A stretch of DNA of 64,000 nucleotides from Anseongella ginsenosidimutans (GCF_008033235.1 NZ_CP042432.1:4030001-4094000), one strand, 5' to 3'; counted from the first letter of the stretch, positions 10,032 through 19,284 are shown. The notes: generated by a model not told the origin, from the sequence alone. Program-made: numbers and translations.

Positions 10032-10204
10032 CAGCGTTCTTTTTTATCGTCCAGCAATTGCAGGATCTTTTCAATGCAATCTTTCACCAGTTCCTTTCGC
10101 ATTTTTTCGTACTCGCTCCTGGTGTACTGGCTCCAGCCGGAAGGAGCTATTTGCCTGGGGGCTACTACTGCCTTAATGTGCAGTTCTTTTATTTCGATGG
10201 GCAT
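10031..10204 (-). CDS. DUF5908 family small eCIS protein
   Basis: A 57-residue protein, easily missed because of its size. It begins MPIEIKELHIKAVVAPRQ and ends in a charged helix (KDCIEKILQLLDDKKER). The MPIEIKELxIKAxV start is the recognisable signature of DUF5908, a family I know only from contractile injection clusters, where it sits between tube and hub genes exactly as here. Its stop overlaps the start of the LysM gene. Function is unknown; a role as small baseplate cap or assembly chaperone is only a guess. Confidence 0.8.
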   Translation of the reverse strand: MPIEIKELHIKAVVAPRQIAPSGWSQYTRSEYEKMRKELVKDCIEKILQLLDDKKER

Positions 10205-10239
10205 AAGACTGTTTTTTTTGCGTGAATCATTACTTCCGC

Positions 10240-10734
10240 CTAAATGGCGGCGGCATTAAGGCCAGCGGCCAGGCCGGCGGACTGGTTCAGTATGTTGAAA
10301 TAGTTATAACTCAGCACCAGCGTTTCAATGGCCACCTGGCTTTGTTCGGCATTCAGGCTGCTGAATTCCACGCTTTTGGGAATCGCATTTACCACGTACC
10401 AGGACTGCACGGGAATATGCTGATCATTCAGCAGGGAAACCAGCAGGTTGGTTGGTTGAAATTCGAAGTGCTGAACCGCGTTGATGCACCATGCCATGAT
10501 CCCAGACGGCAGTTCAAACATTCCCCGTTTCAAGGTCAGATCGGTGTAGCTGGTCTTTACCGGCAGCTGGTGTTCGAAGCGGTTCTGCCCGCCTTCGCGG
10601 TAAGGTTCCATTTCCATATTAACCGAAAGCCCGCTTACTTCCTGGAAACGGAAATCCTGCGGCAGCTGGGGGAAAAGCTCAAAGGCCACTACGAAATGAA
10701 AACCCGTTAAGGGATAAGTGCCCGGGATAGCCAT
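10240..10734 (-). CDS. eCIS tail tube protein (second paralogue)
   Basis: A 164-residue protein of the phage T4 gp19-like tube family: FQEVSGLSVNMEMEPYREGG, then LKRGMFELPSGIMAW and the C-terminal VAIETLVLSYNYF. It resembles the neighbouring tube gene throughout but is longer, with an Ala-rich tail. Contractile injection clusters commonly encode two or three tube paralogues, of which one or two adapt the tube to the baseplate; the version next to the hub genes, as here, is the likely adaptor (Afp5-like). It follows the first tube gene by only two bases. Confidence 0.85.
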   Translation of the reverse strand: MAIPGTYPLTGFHFVVAFELFPQLPQDFRFQEVSGLSVNMEMEPYREGGQNRFEHQLPVKTSYTDLTLKRGMFELPSGIMAWCINAVQHFEFQPTNLLVSLLNDQHIPVQSWYVVNAIPKSVEFSSLNAEQSQVAIETLVLSYNYFNILNQSAGLAAGLNAAAI

Positions 10735-10736
10735 AA

Positions 10737-11168
10737 TTATTCGTTTTGGATGGTCAGGCCTTCATGAGCCAGCTCCATGGTTTCCAGGGCGACATCATTC
10801 CCTTCGGCGGTCAGATCAGTGGGAGTGACTTTCAGCGGCCAGGCATTTTTTACCTTCCAGACCACCACCGGCTCATGGTTCTCATTCAGCAGGCTGATCG
10901 TGAGGTCGCGCCGTTCTATCTGGTTCATATTTACGGTGTTGAACCAGTCGTAAAACTCGTTGTCCCCGGCAAAGGTGCCTCGTTTCAGCGTAATATTGCT
11001 GAACGTGCGCTGGCCGGGCATTTTCACTTTCGAAAATTCGGGGCTGGCCCCGTCCCGGTATTCAATCACCTCGGTAGTGATATCCAGGCCGGTTACTTCG
11101 GTAAACCCGATCTTGCTGCCGCCCCATTCGACCTGGAAATGAAATTTTGGAATTGGATAAGTTGCCAT
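10737..11168 (-). CDS. eCIS major tail tube protein
   Basis: A 143-residue gp19-like tube protein (MATYPIPKFHFQVEWGGSKI; TGLDITTEVIEYRDGASPEF; LKRGTFAGDNEFYDWFNT; C-terminal VALETMELAHEGL). The size and motifs are those of the Afp1/Pvc1 inner tube subunit that stacks as hexamers inside the sheath and is driven into the target cell. Position directly after the two sheath genes is standard. No frame problem. Confidence 0.9.
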   Translation of the reverse strand: MATYPIPKFHFQVEWGGSKIGFTEVTGLDITTEVIEYRDGASPEFSKVKMPGQRTFSNITLKRGTFAGDNEFYDWFNTVNMNQIERRDLTISLLNENHEPVVVWKVKNAWPLKVTPTDLTAEGNDVALETMELAHEGLTIQNE

Positions 11169-11194
11169 TATATTTAATTTAAGTGGTACAATCT

Positions 11195-13185
11195 TTAAGA
11201 TTCCTGCATTTTATGACTAAAACGCAATACAATGAACTCTGCCGGGCGAACCACAGCCATGCCTGTCTCCACGATCATCCGCCCTTCCAGGATATCCTGC
11301 GCCGTCATGGTTTGCCCCAGCCCTACCTTTACGTAAAAAGCATGTTCGGGCTTGGCGCCGGCAAGGGCGCCCGCGCGCCACTGAAGGGTCAGGAAATTCT
11401 CGATCATCGCCCGTACTTTAACCCAGGTATTGGCATCGTTCGGCTCAAAAACAAAAGGCTCGGTGGCTTTTTTTACCGATTCCTCCACCATATTGAAAAA
11501 GCGCCGCACGCTTACGTAACGCCACTCGTTGCTGTTCCCGTCAAGCGTCCTTGCCCCCATACCAGGGTACCTTTGCCGGTAAATTCCCGGATCGCATTGA
11601 TTGACTTCCCGGTAGTATGAACGTTCAGGCTTTCCTGCTCACGGTCGGCCAGCTTCAGGCAAGGGCCCGATACGCTCCTCAGGCTCACATTCGCCGGCGC
11701 CTTCCATACGCCCCGGGTACGATCTGTGGCGGCGTAAACGCCGGCGATAGCTCCTGAAGGCGGCATTAAACTGCTTTCCCTGCGGACGCGCTCATAGGCG
11801 ACCTTATAAAAAGGATGTTCCTTAAATAGTTTTTCTTCCTGGCGGGCGCTTCGAAACAGGGCGCTTTCGGCCAGGCGCCTGAAAGCAGCGGCTATTCCAT
11901 CGAAAGCGGTCTTCAAAACGGAAGAGTTACCGGCTGCACGGCCTTTTTCAAGGTTGTTCCCGGAACTTTGGTAATCAGCGGGATCGGCGGGAACGGTCGC
12001 CTGGCTTTCGCCGCCTAGCCATTCGGTCCCGTAAAGGGAACTATAGTCCGCTGCCGCGGTCACCAGGCCGGAGACCACCGCATTGGCCTCAAAACCCGCC
12101 AGGTTAACCAGGTGCTGCTGAAGTGTGGTGTCTGCCTTTAAAGACGCAAGGAGTGACCGTAGGGTCGCCGGCGTGGCGGGGTCGCTTTCCAGCGAGGGGA
12201 AAGCCAGCGCCATTTCCCTGGCAAACCGCAGCAAAACCGTAAACCGAGCTTTAATATTACTTCCATTGGCGGTGCCGGCATTGATCCCGTCTTCTCCATT
12301 GAGCAGCTCTTCGTAAAGGGCGGTAAGGTCATAATTATCCCTGTTCAGGGGCAGCGCGGTGACTTTGCCGAAAACCTGGTTCTCTTCCGCCAGCCTTGCC
12401 TGGAAATCGCCAACCAGGTTGCTGACGTCGGCAATGGCCACCGGGTTTGGGGGTGTGGCGTCATCTACCACTGCAATACGGGTAAAACTGACCGTTTTCT
12501 GGTAAAGAGAATAGAGCCAGGGGTAATAAGCCGCCACGTATTTCAGGTTTTCGGTGCCCGTTCCGTTCCGGAATTCCTCAAAAGGCGCTCCTGTAATACC
12601 GTCCTCTGGAAGATAACCGTCCACGATATCCAGGATGCCGAACCGGTCTTTCAGCCGGCCGCACTGGGCCGCTATCTGGGTGTGTACCTGCGCGGCGCCG
12701 GCGGCATCTAGTGAAACGCTGTCCGGCACAAGCAGGATGGTGGGTTCGTCCGCCTTTTCCACGGCCTTTAAACCTCCACGTATGCCGGAAGCATCATCGG
12801 CGCCGTATTCCACGGGGTCTTCATAACTTCCTACCGCCACCACATAGCAGGGGCCGCCGCCATTGTCAAAATAATGGCGCAGGGCATCATAAAGAAAATA
12901 CTTTCCCGGATTTCCGGCTTCGTCCAGCGGATTGATTTGTTGGATCCTGAAAGCGGGGTCAACCACTACCTGGTAGCTTGCCGGCTCATATGCACCCCCA
13001 AACAGGACGCTGAATTCAAGGAGCGAAGAGAGCCTGACGGGCGTGTTGATAAGCGAGCTGCCGCTTTTATCAGCCGTCAATTGCGTGTACCCGACAAAAG
13101 CCGGAACAGCGGTGGCTACTGCCGCCACCGAGGGCGGGAACAAAGCAATTTCTTCAAGATAAACGCCGGGTGTCTTATAAGCCAT
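11195..13185 (-). CDS. eCIS contractile sheath protein A (one-base frame break near C-terminal domain)
   Basis: Starts MAYKTPGVYLEEIALFPPS at 13185, the usual sheath N-terminus. Residues 1-544 are in one frame up to GKGTLVWG. At five G on the coding strand (11554-11558, TGG GGG) the frame must move back one base to give WGARTLDGNSNEW and the conserved C-terminal domain (FEPNDANTWVKVRAMIENFL) to the stop at 11195, 663 residues in all. Without the shift the protein ends 14 residues later. This is the longer paralogue, with an extra middle region (about 300-440) relative to sheath B. Sheath subunits polymerise around the tube and contract. An in-frame ATG lies at the break itself (MGARTL), so the C-terminal part could in principle also start separately. 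Confidence 0.85.
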
Positions 13186-13220
13186 GATACTTGATTTTTA
13201 AATCTCAGATGAATACGTTG

Positions 13221-14653
13221 TCAGGATTCCTGCATTTTATGGCTGAAACGCAGGATAATGAATTCCGCAGGACGGACCACAGCCATGCCTATCTCCACGA
13301 TCATCCGCCCCTCCAGGATATCCTGTGCCGTCATGGTTTGCCCCAGGCCTACCTTTACATAAAAAGCATGTTCGGGCTTGGCGCCTGCAAGGGCTCCCGC
13401 CCGCCACTGAAGGGTCAGGAAGTTCTCGATCATGGCCCTCACTTTAACCCAGGTATTGGCATCGTTCGGCTCGAAAACGAAGGGCTCGGCCGCCTTTTTC
13501 GTCGATTCTTCCACCATATTGAAAAAACGCCGTACACTAACGTAACGCCACTCATTGCTGTTCCCGTCAAGCGTCCTTGCCCCCATACCAGGGTACCTTT
13601 GCCGGTAAATTTCCGGATGGCGTTGACGGACTTTCCGCTGGTGTCCACGTTCAGGCCTTCCTGATCCTGGTCGTCTATTTCTACTACCGGCCTTCTGACA
13701 TAATTCAGGCTCACGTTGGCGGGTGATTTCCAGACCCCTCGCGTGGCATCCACACCGGCATACACGCCGGCGATAGCGCCGCCCGGAGGCAAAATAAGCG
13801 GCAGGCTGGCAATGGCATCCTTTACCCGGTGATAAAGATCATTGAAACTATGGAAGAGTGATTTGTCCTTATCTGCCTGCGAAGCGGTATCCGGAGCCCT
13901 CAGGACCGCATTTGCCGGAACCGCCGATCCGGAGACATTTACCAGCAGTTCATCGTAATTATAGGAAAGGCTGGTTTCCAGGTGCGGGTAATAGGCTGCT
14001 CCGTAGCGCAGCGAATTAGTACCTATATGGCTGCGAAAACCGATGGTATTGTCGTTTATGACACTCGCTTCACCGGGAGCGTTGAAATCTTTATGCCCTC
14101 CCTGAATATCGCAGATCACAAAGCGGTCTTTCAGTAATTCGCATTGGGCAAGGGCCGCCTGGTACACCCCGTAAAATTTGTCCGTATCCGAGATTCCTTC
14201 TGCATCCGGGAACACCAGCAGGGTGGGTTCGTCTTCCCTGGCAATGGCATTCAGCCCGGCAGTATGCGCGGTATCGGAAATAGTTTCCGAGCCGTCATCC
14301 GGCCCGATGGATACGATATAACAGGGGCCTCCCCCATTGGCAAAGTACAATTGCAGGGCATAATACATTCTGAATAAAGTACCGGGATCGCTTATTGAAA
14401 CCGTCGTCCCGCCGGCGGCGGAATCAACTGTAGCCGTGAAGGTTTCCGTCCTGGCTCCGAATACAAGTTCGTATTCGACCAGGGATTTAATTCTTACCGC
14501 CTTGTTCAGAAGGGGTTCCCCGTTAAACTCTGTTTCCCGCGTATATCCGATAAAAGCCGGGATAGCAGTTTCTACCTGGGCTACGGAAGGCGGAAGTTTA
14601 GGTACCTCGTCAATGTAAACACCAGGGGTACTCAGCGCTGCCAGATTTATCAT
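13221..14653 (-). CDS. eCIS contractile sheath protein B (same frame break as A)
   Basis: Begins MINLAALSTPGVYIDEVPKL. Residues 1-358 are followed by a break at five G on the coding strand (13580-13584), at the same TGG GGG codons as in sheath A; moving back one base joins the conserved C-terminal domain and gives 477 residues. Left unshifted, the frame would add 46 unrelated residues. The final 121 residues differ from sheath A at only about four positions, whereas the N-terminal parts are clearly diverged, consistent with shared packing constraints or gene conversion. Two or three sheath paralogues are normal in eCIS loci. The start lies 12 bases after the preceding stop. Confidence 0.85.
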
Positions 14654-14664
14654 AATTGTATTTT

Positions 14665-15414
14665 TTATGTAATAAAATTTATCCTGTATTCGATTGCTTC
14701 TGCCGGGGCTCTCCAGGCATCTTTATAAATATCCACCATTCCCTGAACCCCTGCGGCCAGGGCGGCTTCATCCGGAATCAGCTTCTCCTGCAGGGAAGGG
14801 CTTCCTTCCAGTACCACCAGGTGGGCGCCTCCCGGAAATGGGCGAAAATCCAGGCTGGCTTCCCCCTGAAGCGGGGAAATCGGGCGTGACAGATAAAATT
14901 CCATGGCCGCCCCTGCACTGATCTTTCGTGCTTTCACCGCGGTATATTGGCCGGGAGTAATAGCTGCCGCAGGCGTGTACGTACTCAAAGCGGCCTTTTT
15001 TTCATCAGCCAGGAGCGGGTCAGGCAGCAATTCGAGTATATTGCCGGACAGATCCGCGTCTATTTCCCCGGTGGTGGAAAGGTTATTAGCATAAAACACC
15101 GGCTTACCAAACCTAAGGACAGGATCATTAAAAATGCCCGGGATCCGGAAAGGATCTCCCGGCTTCGTACTCAGCCAAAAACTGAATGAGAGCGGCCGGT
15201 CGATAGCATAAGCGGGCGCCCAGTTCGTACCGTTCAAAACCTGCCTTCCAAAGCCGGTCAGTTTCCCGCCGGTAGTCCTGGTAATAAAGCCGTAGTTATC
15301 AAGCGCCTTCCTGGCAGCCGCCGACGGAAGCACACTGAAATCTTCCGCCGGCTGCCCGTTGATCAGGACGGCGATGATAAATTCGGGTTGATATCTCCAG
15401 GAGAACGTTTCCAT
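14665..15414 (-). CDS. conserved eCIS protein of unknown function
   Basis: A 249-residue protein between the DUF4255 gene (three-base gap) and sheath B. It contains two similar beta-rich halves with terms such as PGDPFRIPGIFNDPVLRFGK and SLDFRPFPGGAHLVVLEGS; no signal peptide or membrane segment and no catalytic motif was recognised. Its place between cap and sheath genes suggests a structural role such as sheath or tube terminator, but that is inference from position alone. Confidence 0.6.
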   Translation of the reverse strand: METFSWRYQPEFIIAVLINGQPAEDFSVLPSAAARKALDNYGFITRTTGGKLTGFGRQVLNGTNWAPAYAIDRPLSFSFWLSTKPGDPFRIPGIFNDPVLRFGKPVFYANNLSTTGEIDADLSGNILELLPDPLLADEKKAALSTYTPAAAITPGQYTAVKARKISAGAAMEFYLSRPISPLQGEASLDFRPFPGGAHLVVLEGSPSLQEKLIPDEAALAAGVQGMVDIYKDAWRAPAEAIEYRINFIT

Positions 15415-15417
15415 TTG

Positions 15418-16134
15418 TCAGCCGTTGTTCAGGTTTGCCGCCCCAAGGTTAATTTCTTCGACCATCGCGGAAGGAACTTCATCAGCGTCCTGTATAATGC
15501 AGACCCGCATCTTGTACACCACCGATGGAATATATTTCCCGCCCATAATCCCCCACAATTGGTTAAGTTCCGTGAAATTGGTCGAGTAAAGATCAAAAAC
15601 GACCTTGTTCAGATCCAGGGCGCCCAGTTCAGGAGTATCAGCTGGGGTGAAAACAAACTTCCGCTGAAAGAAGGCGATCACCTGGGAGATCCGGAGAAGC
15701 GCGGTGCCGTAGTTGTTCTTATTCGATCCGAAAAGCAGGTACACATTCAAATGGATTTCCGGCTCGCGTTCCTGCACCCGCGGAAGGCCGTCCTGGTTAA
15801 GGGAGGGGCGCCGGAAAGGAATGTTCCGCAGGGAGCCTTCCTGTTCAATATTGACAACCGAGGCTATCACCCTGTCGGTGAGGCTTTGGGCGGAAGTATC
15901 CTGGAAAGCGTCTATCAGGGAAATATTCCCGAGTACTACTTCTGGTTCCGCCGTGCCTATATAGTCGTTGAGGCGGGAAAGGATCGCTTGTATTGCCTGG
16001 TTAATCATATCCCAAAGGTTGGCTGCCGGCGCCGCAATTTCAAGGTAGCTGTCACGGTTTCTCAGGTCAGCAACTACGGAGTTTAAAAGCGCAGTTTTAC
16101 GGTTTCGGCCGCGTATAACTACGCAACCGCTCAT
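15418..16134 (-). CDS. DUF4255 (Pvc16 N-terminal-like) eCIS cap/terminator protein
   Basis: A 238-residue protein. The central part (LSRLNDYIGTAEPEVVLGNI; LNVYLLFGSNKNNYGTALLR; then the FTELNQLWGIMGGKYIPSVV stretch near residue 190) matches the DUF4255 family, whose member Pvc16/Afp16 caps the tail and sets sheath/tube ends. It is the first gene of the minus-strand eCIS run, so the operon promoter should lie in 16135-16201. The start at 16134 is the most upstream ATG. Confidence 0.8.
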   Translation of the reverse strand: MSGCVVIRGRNRKTALLNSVVADLRNRDSYLEIAAPAANLWDMINQAIQAILSRLNDYIGTAEPEVVLGNISLIDAFQDTSAQSLTDRVIASVVNIEQEGSLRNIPFRRPSLNQDGLPRVQEREPEIHLNVYLLFGSNKNNYGTALLRISQVIAFFQRKFVFTPADTPELGALDLNKVVFDLYSTNFTELNQLWGIMGGKYIPSVVYKMRVCIIQDADEVPSAMVEEINLGAANLNNG

Positions 16135-16147
16135 TTATGTAAAAACA

Positions 16148-16163
16148 AGCACTTATAAATGCT
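16148..16163. promoter_or_regulatory. near-palindrome between the divergent eCIS and 16202 genes
   Basis: AGCACTTATAAATGCT reads almost the same on both strands (centre TTATAA, outer AGCA/TGCT). It lies in the 67-base A/T-rich gap that must hold the promoters of both the eCIS operon and the rightward gene. It could be an operator, but no factor can be assigned. Confidence 0.3.
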
Positions 16164-16201
16164 ATTTTTACTTTAAATTTTTAACCATATCCAATAGAAT
16201 C

Positions 16202-16705
16202 ATGCAAACAAAAGAACCGGAATTCCCTATTACCGGCAGAGAGGGAGCCCCCATTGACATGAAAACCGCAACTTTATGGACCAGGAATTACAGGCGGATG
16301 CGTCCTGACGAACGAATATCCCATTTTTTCGGAAGGGTTCACCTGCAGGATATTCTTGACCAGGAGGGTTGTATGGGGATCAGGATCTACTACGCAAACA
16401 GTCTCCGGCTAAATGCCTGGCAGCAATTCCTGTTAAGTATCAGCAATTTTATAAGGAAGGGGCTTGCCAATGCCGAAGGGGAAGAACACCTGATCCTGGT
16501 TGGCTCAAACCGGGAAGGAAAAGACCAGCTGCCGGAAACAAGCGCGGGAAGCGAACCGTCGCAGCAAAATATCGTCACCAGTGGAATACAGACCATGTCT
16601 TTCCGGACATCGGCAGGCAGCGGAAATGATTTCAAAGTTATTGAACAGTCCAATCCCTGCCCCGGTTCACCCGGATGTCCCAAAAACAGTCTTACCGAGG
16701 GCTGA
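16202..16705 (+). CDS. conserved Bacteroidota protein with PGSPGCP tail, function unknown
   Basis: A 167-residue protein. I recognise the N-terminal pattern GREGAPIDMKTATLWTRNYR, then HFFGRVHLQDILDQEGCMGIRIYYA, as a small family widespread in Bacteroidota that ends in a Cys-Pro-rich tail (NPCPGSPGCPKNS). No signal peptide or catalytic motif is visible. It is divergent from the eCIS and 16 bases ahead of the membrane-protein/kinase/regulator set, with which it may be cotranscribed. The role is not known to me. Confidence 0.65.
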   Translation: MQTKEPEFPITGREGAPIDMKTATLWTRNYRRMRPDERISHFFGRVHLQDILDQEGCMGIRIYYANSLRLNAWQQFLLSISNFIRKGLANAEGEEHLILVGSNREGKDQLPETSAGSEPSQQNIVTSGIQTMSFRTSAGSGNDFKVIEQSNPCPGSPGCPKNSLTEG

Positions 16706-16721
16706 TCTTTAAGCCAATCTG

Positions 16722-17363
16722 ATGGGAGAACAGCTATCATTGAACGATCTTTCCGCGGCATCGGCATTATTGCCGGTGCTTGCGGGGATAGTGAATTTCC
16801 GCCGTCTTGACCGGACCGTGAAAACAGCAGCTGTCTTCTTTATGGTAGCTGCTTTGTTTGAACTGATCCTGGTACTGACAATAAGAATGGGCATTGCCAA
16901 CAATATGCCGCTGCTTCATTTGTTCATCGCTATCAGCATCGTTTTTTTCAGCATCATTTATTACCGGGCATTTTACAGCGCCGCCTTACGAAAGGCGGTG
17001 TTGTTCATGGGGCCGGCGGCCTTGCTGGTGATCGTGGCAAACGCCCTGTTGATTCAGGGCATATGGCTGTACCCTTCACTTTCAAACACCGTTCAGGGCA
17101 TTATGCTGATCAGCTTTTCTTTATTATATTTCTACCAGATCTTTACAAGGCAGGAATATATTCATATAGAAAAGCAGGCCCTGTTCTGGATCAATTCAGG
17201 GGTGCTGATCTATTTTTCGGTAAACATATTCCTGTTCATGCTCTTTAACCTGGTTATCGCACAGCAACGGCAGGAATTATACGCGATCCACTCTGTAACG
17301 AATATTTTTTCAAACATTTTATACGCGATAGGATTACTTTGCAAACCTCCGAAAACAACCTGA
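16722..17363 (+). CDS. multi-pass membrane protein upstream of a histidine kinase
   Basis: A 213-residue protein with about six to seven hydrophobic segments (for example TAAVFFMVAALFELILVLTI, LLHLFIAISIVFFSIIYYRA and VLIYFSVNIFLFMLFNLVIA). It resembles the membrane sensor-like proteins that precede HisKA_3 kinases in many Bacteroidota. Its 3' end overlaps the kinase frame by 25 bases, so it probably acts with that kinase as a signal-sensing partner; ligand unknown. Confidence 0.65.
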   Translation: MGEQLSLNDLSAASALLPVLAGIVNFRRLDRTVKTAAVFFMVAALFELILVLTIRMGIANNMPLLHLFIAISIVFFSIIYYRAFYSAALRKAVLFMGPAALLVIVANALLIQGIWLYPSLSNTVQGIMLISFSLLYFYQIFTRQEYIHIEKQALFWINSGVLIYFSVNIFLFMLFNLVIAQQRQELYAIHSVTNIFSNILYAIGLLCKPPKTT

Positions 17364-18133
17364 TCCCCGTACTGATCGTTGGCACGCTCGTCATTGTGGC
17401 ACTCATCATCTTTTTATTCCTTTTCGTCATTATTTACCAGAGAAGGATGTTAAAAAGTCAAACCGAGCTGCAGCAGCTTCAGACAGAGCAGCAAAGCGAC
17501 CTGCTGAAAGCGGTTTTTGAAGCCCAGGAAAGCGAGCGAAAAAGGCTGGCCGAAGACCTGCACGACAGCGTGGGCCAGGTACTTTCGGTCATAAAATTCA
17601 ACCTGCACCGCCTGGAAAAGGTCTGCGAAAACAAAACTGAAACCAGCGATCTGATGAGGAATACGCGGAACCTGGCCGAGGAATGTATCCTGGAAATCCG
17701 CAATATCATTCATAATATGATGCCTCACCTGCTTACGAATTTCGGCCTGGCCGAAGCGCTGAAGGAACTCTCCCGTAAGGTAGAGCAGCGCAGCGGGATC
17801 CAGGTGGATTTCGGCAGCACGCTCAGCGCCCGCTATCCCCCGGAGATAGAGATCACCTTTTACCGGATTGCGCAGGAACTGTTCAGCAATGCCATTAAAC
17901 ATTCAGGCGCAAGGGAAATAACCGTAACTTTATTCAAAGAAGAAGCCCGGTTAATCCTTTGCTTCCATGATAACGGAACAGGATTCGATATACAAAAAGT
18001 AAAACACGGTTTCGGGTTGAAGAATCTTAGCAGCCGCCTGCAGCTGGTGGACGGCAGCCTGCAAATTGATTCGGATTCCCAAAAAGGCACTTCCGTAACA
18101 GTTATAGTAACTCCCCCTGTATGGAATCAATAA
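17339..18133 (+). CDS. NarL-type sensor histidine kinase (HisKA_3)
   Basis: A 264-residue kinase with one N-terminal membrane helix (VGTLVIVALIIFLFLFVIIY, residues about 13-33), a short coiled coil, a HisKA_3 dimerisation domain with the phospho-accepting His in RLAEDLHDSVGQVLS, and a HATPase_c domain (N-box YRIAQELFSNAIKHSG, DNGTGFD, GFGLKNLSSRL). No periplasmic sensor is present, so sensing may rely on the upstream membrane protein. The start is a TTG at 17339; the first in-frame ATG near 17448 would remove the membrane helix. Its end overlaps the response regulator by 13 bases, making a cognate pair. Confidence 0.85.
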   Translation: MQTSENNLIPVLIVGTLVIVALIIFLFLFVIIYQRRMLKSQTELQQLQTEQQSDLLKAVFEAQESERKRLAEDLHDSVGQVLSVIKFNLHRLEKVCENKTETSDLMRNTRNLAEECILEIRNIIHNMMPHLLTNFGLAEALKELSRKVEQRSGIQVDFGSTLSARYPPEIEITFYRIAQELFSNAIKHSGAREITVTLFKEEARLILCFHDNGTGFDIQKVKHGFGLKNLSSRLQLVDGSLQIDSDSQKGTSVTVIVTPPVWNQ

Positions 18134-18777
18134 AACTTGCCATTGCGGACGATCATAAAATTTTCAGGGAAGGCCTCAAGGCCATACTGGAAGATCAGCC
18201 GTCCTTTCAAATCATCATCGAGGCCGGCAACGGAAGGGAACTGGCAGACCTTCTTCCGCTAAGAAAACCGGATGTGGTCCTCATGGATATAAAAATGCCG
18301 GTAATGGACGGAATGCAGGCTACCGCCTATATTCAGGAGCATTTCCCGGAAGTAAAAGTGCTGGCGCTTTCCATGTATCATGAAGATAAATACATCGTAG
18401 ACATGATGAAAGCGGGCGCGAGCGGTTATATTCTGAAGAATGCCGAACCCCGGGAAATCATCGAAGCGGTAACGACCGTTCATGCAAGGGAATTCTATTT
18501 TAACGAGCGCCTTTCCGTTACCCTGGTCAAGCAGCTGATAGGCGGGCGGGCGGGCCTCCGGGAAGACGGGCAGCAAAACATTGCACTAAATGAGCGCGAA
18601 ACAGAAGTACTGGGACTCATCTGCCAGGAATACAGCAACCTGGAAATAGCTGAAAAGCTGTTTTTAAGTGTCAGGACCGTGGAGGGCTACAGGACCCGCC
18701 TTTTTGAAAAGATCGGCGCAAAAAATGTAGCAGGGTTGGTGATCTTTGCGATAAAACAGGGAATTATCTCCGTTTAG
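18121..18777 (+). CDS. LuxR/NarL-family response regulator
   Basis: A 218-residue regulator: receiver domain (1-120) with acidic pair at ADDHK and phospho-acceptor Asp in VVLMDIKMPVMDG, followed by a C-terminal LuxR helix-turn-helix (LNERETEVLGLICQEYSNLE, then IAEKLFLSVRTVEGYRTRLF). It overlaps the kinase gene and should be phosphorylated by it. Targets are not evident; the neighbouring divergent eCIS operon is a possibility only by position. Confidence 0.9.
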   Translation: MESIKLAIADDHKIFREGLKAILEDQPSFQIIIEAGNGRELADLLPLRKPDVVLMDIKMPVMDGMQATAYIQEHFPEVKVLALSMYHEDKYIVDMMKAGASGYILKNAEPREIIEAVTTVHAREFYFNERLSVTLVKQLIGGRAGLREDGQQNIALNERETEVLGLICQEYSNLEIAEKLFLSVRTVEGYRTRLFEKIGAKNVAGLVIFAIKQGIISV

Positions 18778-18802
18778 GACCAACAAAAAAACGCCATCCC
18801 GG

Positions 18803-19165
18803 TTAAATGCCCGCAAAGGTTTCCTTCCAGAAAGGCAGGGTAACTACTTTTAACCGATCCTTTTTTAGTAACAGGGAGCCCTGGAGCAAACGGGCGATAT
18901 CCGTGATCTCCTTTCCGGAAACGGCTTCCATCTCCTTCATAAAATAGAACAAGAATGCCTTTTGGTCATTTTGTTTCCGGCAGGCTACCAGGGTCAGCAA
19001 TAACTTTTCATAAAAATGATCGTCGCTTACGCCTAGCCTGATACGCAGGTGCATATGGAAAACAAGCAGGTCTGCAACCATTTGCTTGTGGAAGGGGCAT
19101 AATGTGTCGGCCAGCTGTAAACAGATGATATCCGGATTATCCTTTACCTGAGAAACTACTCCCAT
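18803..19165 (-). CDS. hypothetical protein
   Basis: A 120-residue, mostly helical protein starting MGVVSQVKDNPDIICLQLAD with a CPFHK motif near residue 23. I do not recognise a family. It is convergent with the response regulator gene, 25 bases away, and stands alone. An A/T-rich gap of about 120 bases on its 5' side could hold its promoter. Confidence 0.5.
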   Translation of the reverse strand: MGVVSQVKDNPDIICLQLADTLCPFHKQMVADLLVFHMHLRIRLGVSDDHFYEKLLLTLVACRKQNDQKAFLFYFMKEMEAVSGKEITDIARLLQGSLLLKKDRLKVVTLPFWKETFAGI

Positions 19166-19284
19166 TCTTTCGTATACGATCTTAAAGCATAGATTACTTC
19201 AAAAGTATAATATTTTTTTATATTAAGAAAGTTTTGAGAATTCTTTGTCAGTGAACATCAGGTAAAATTAATTATGAATTAGAG

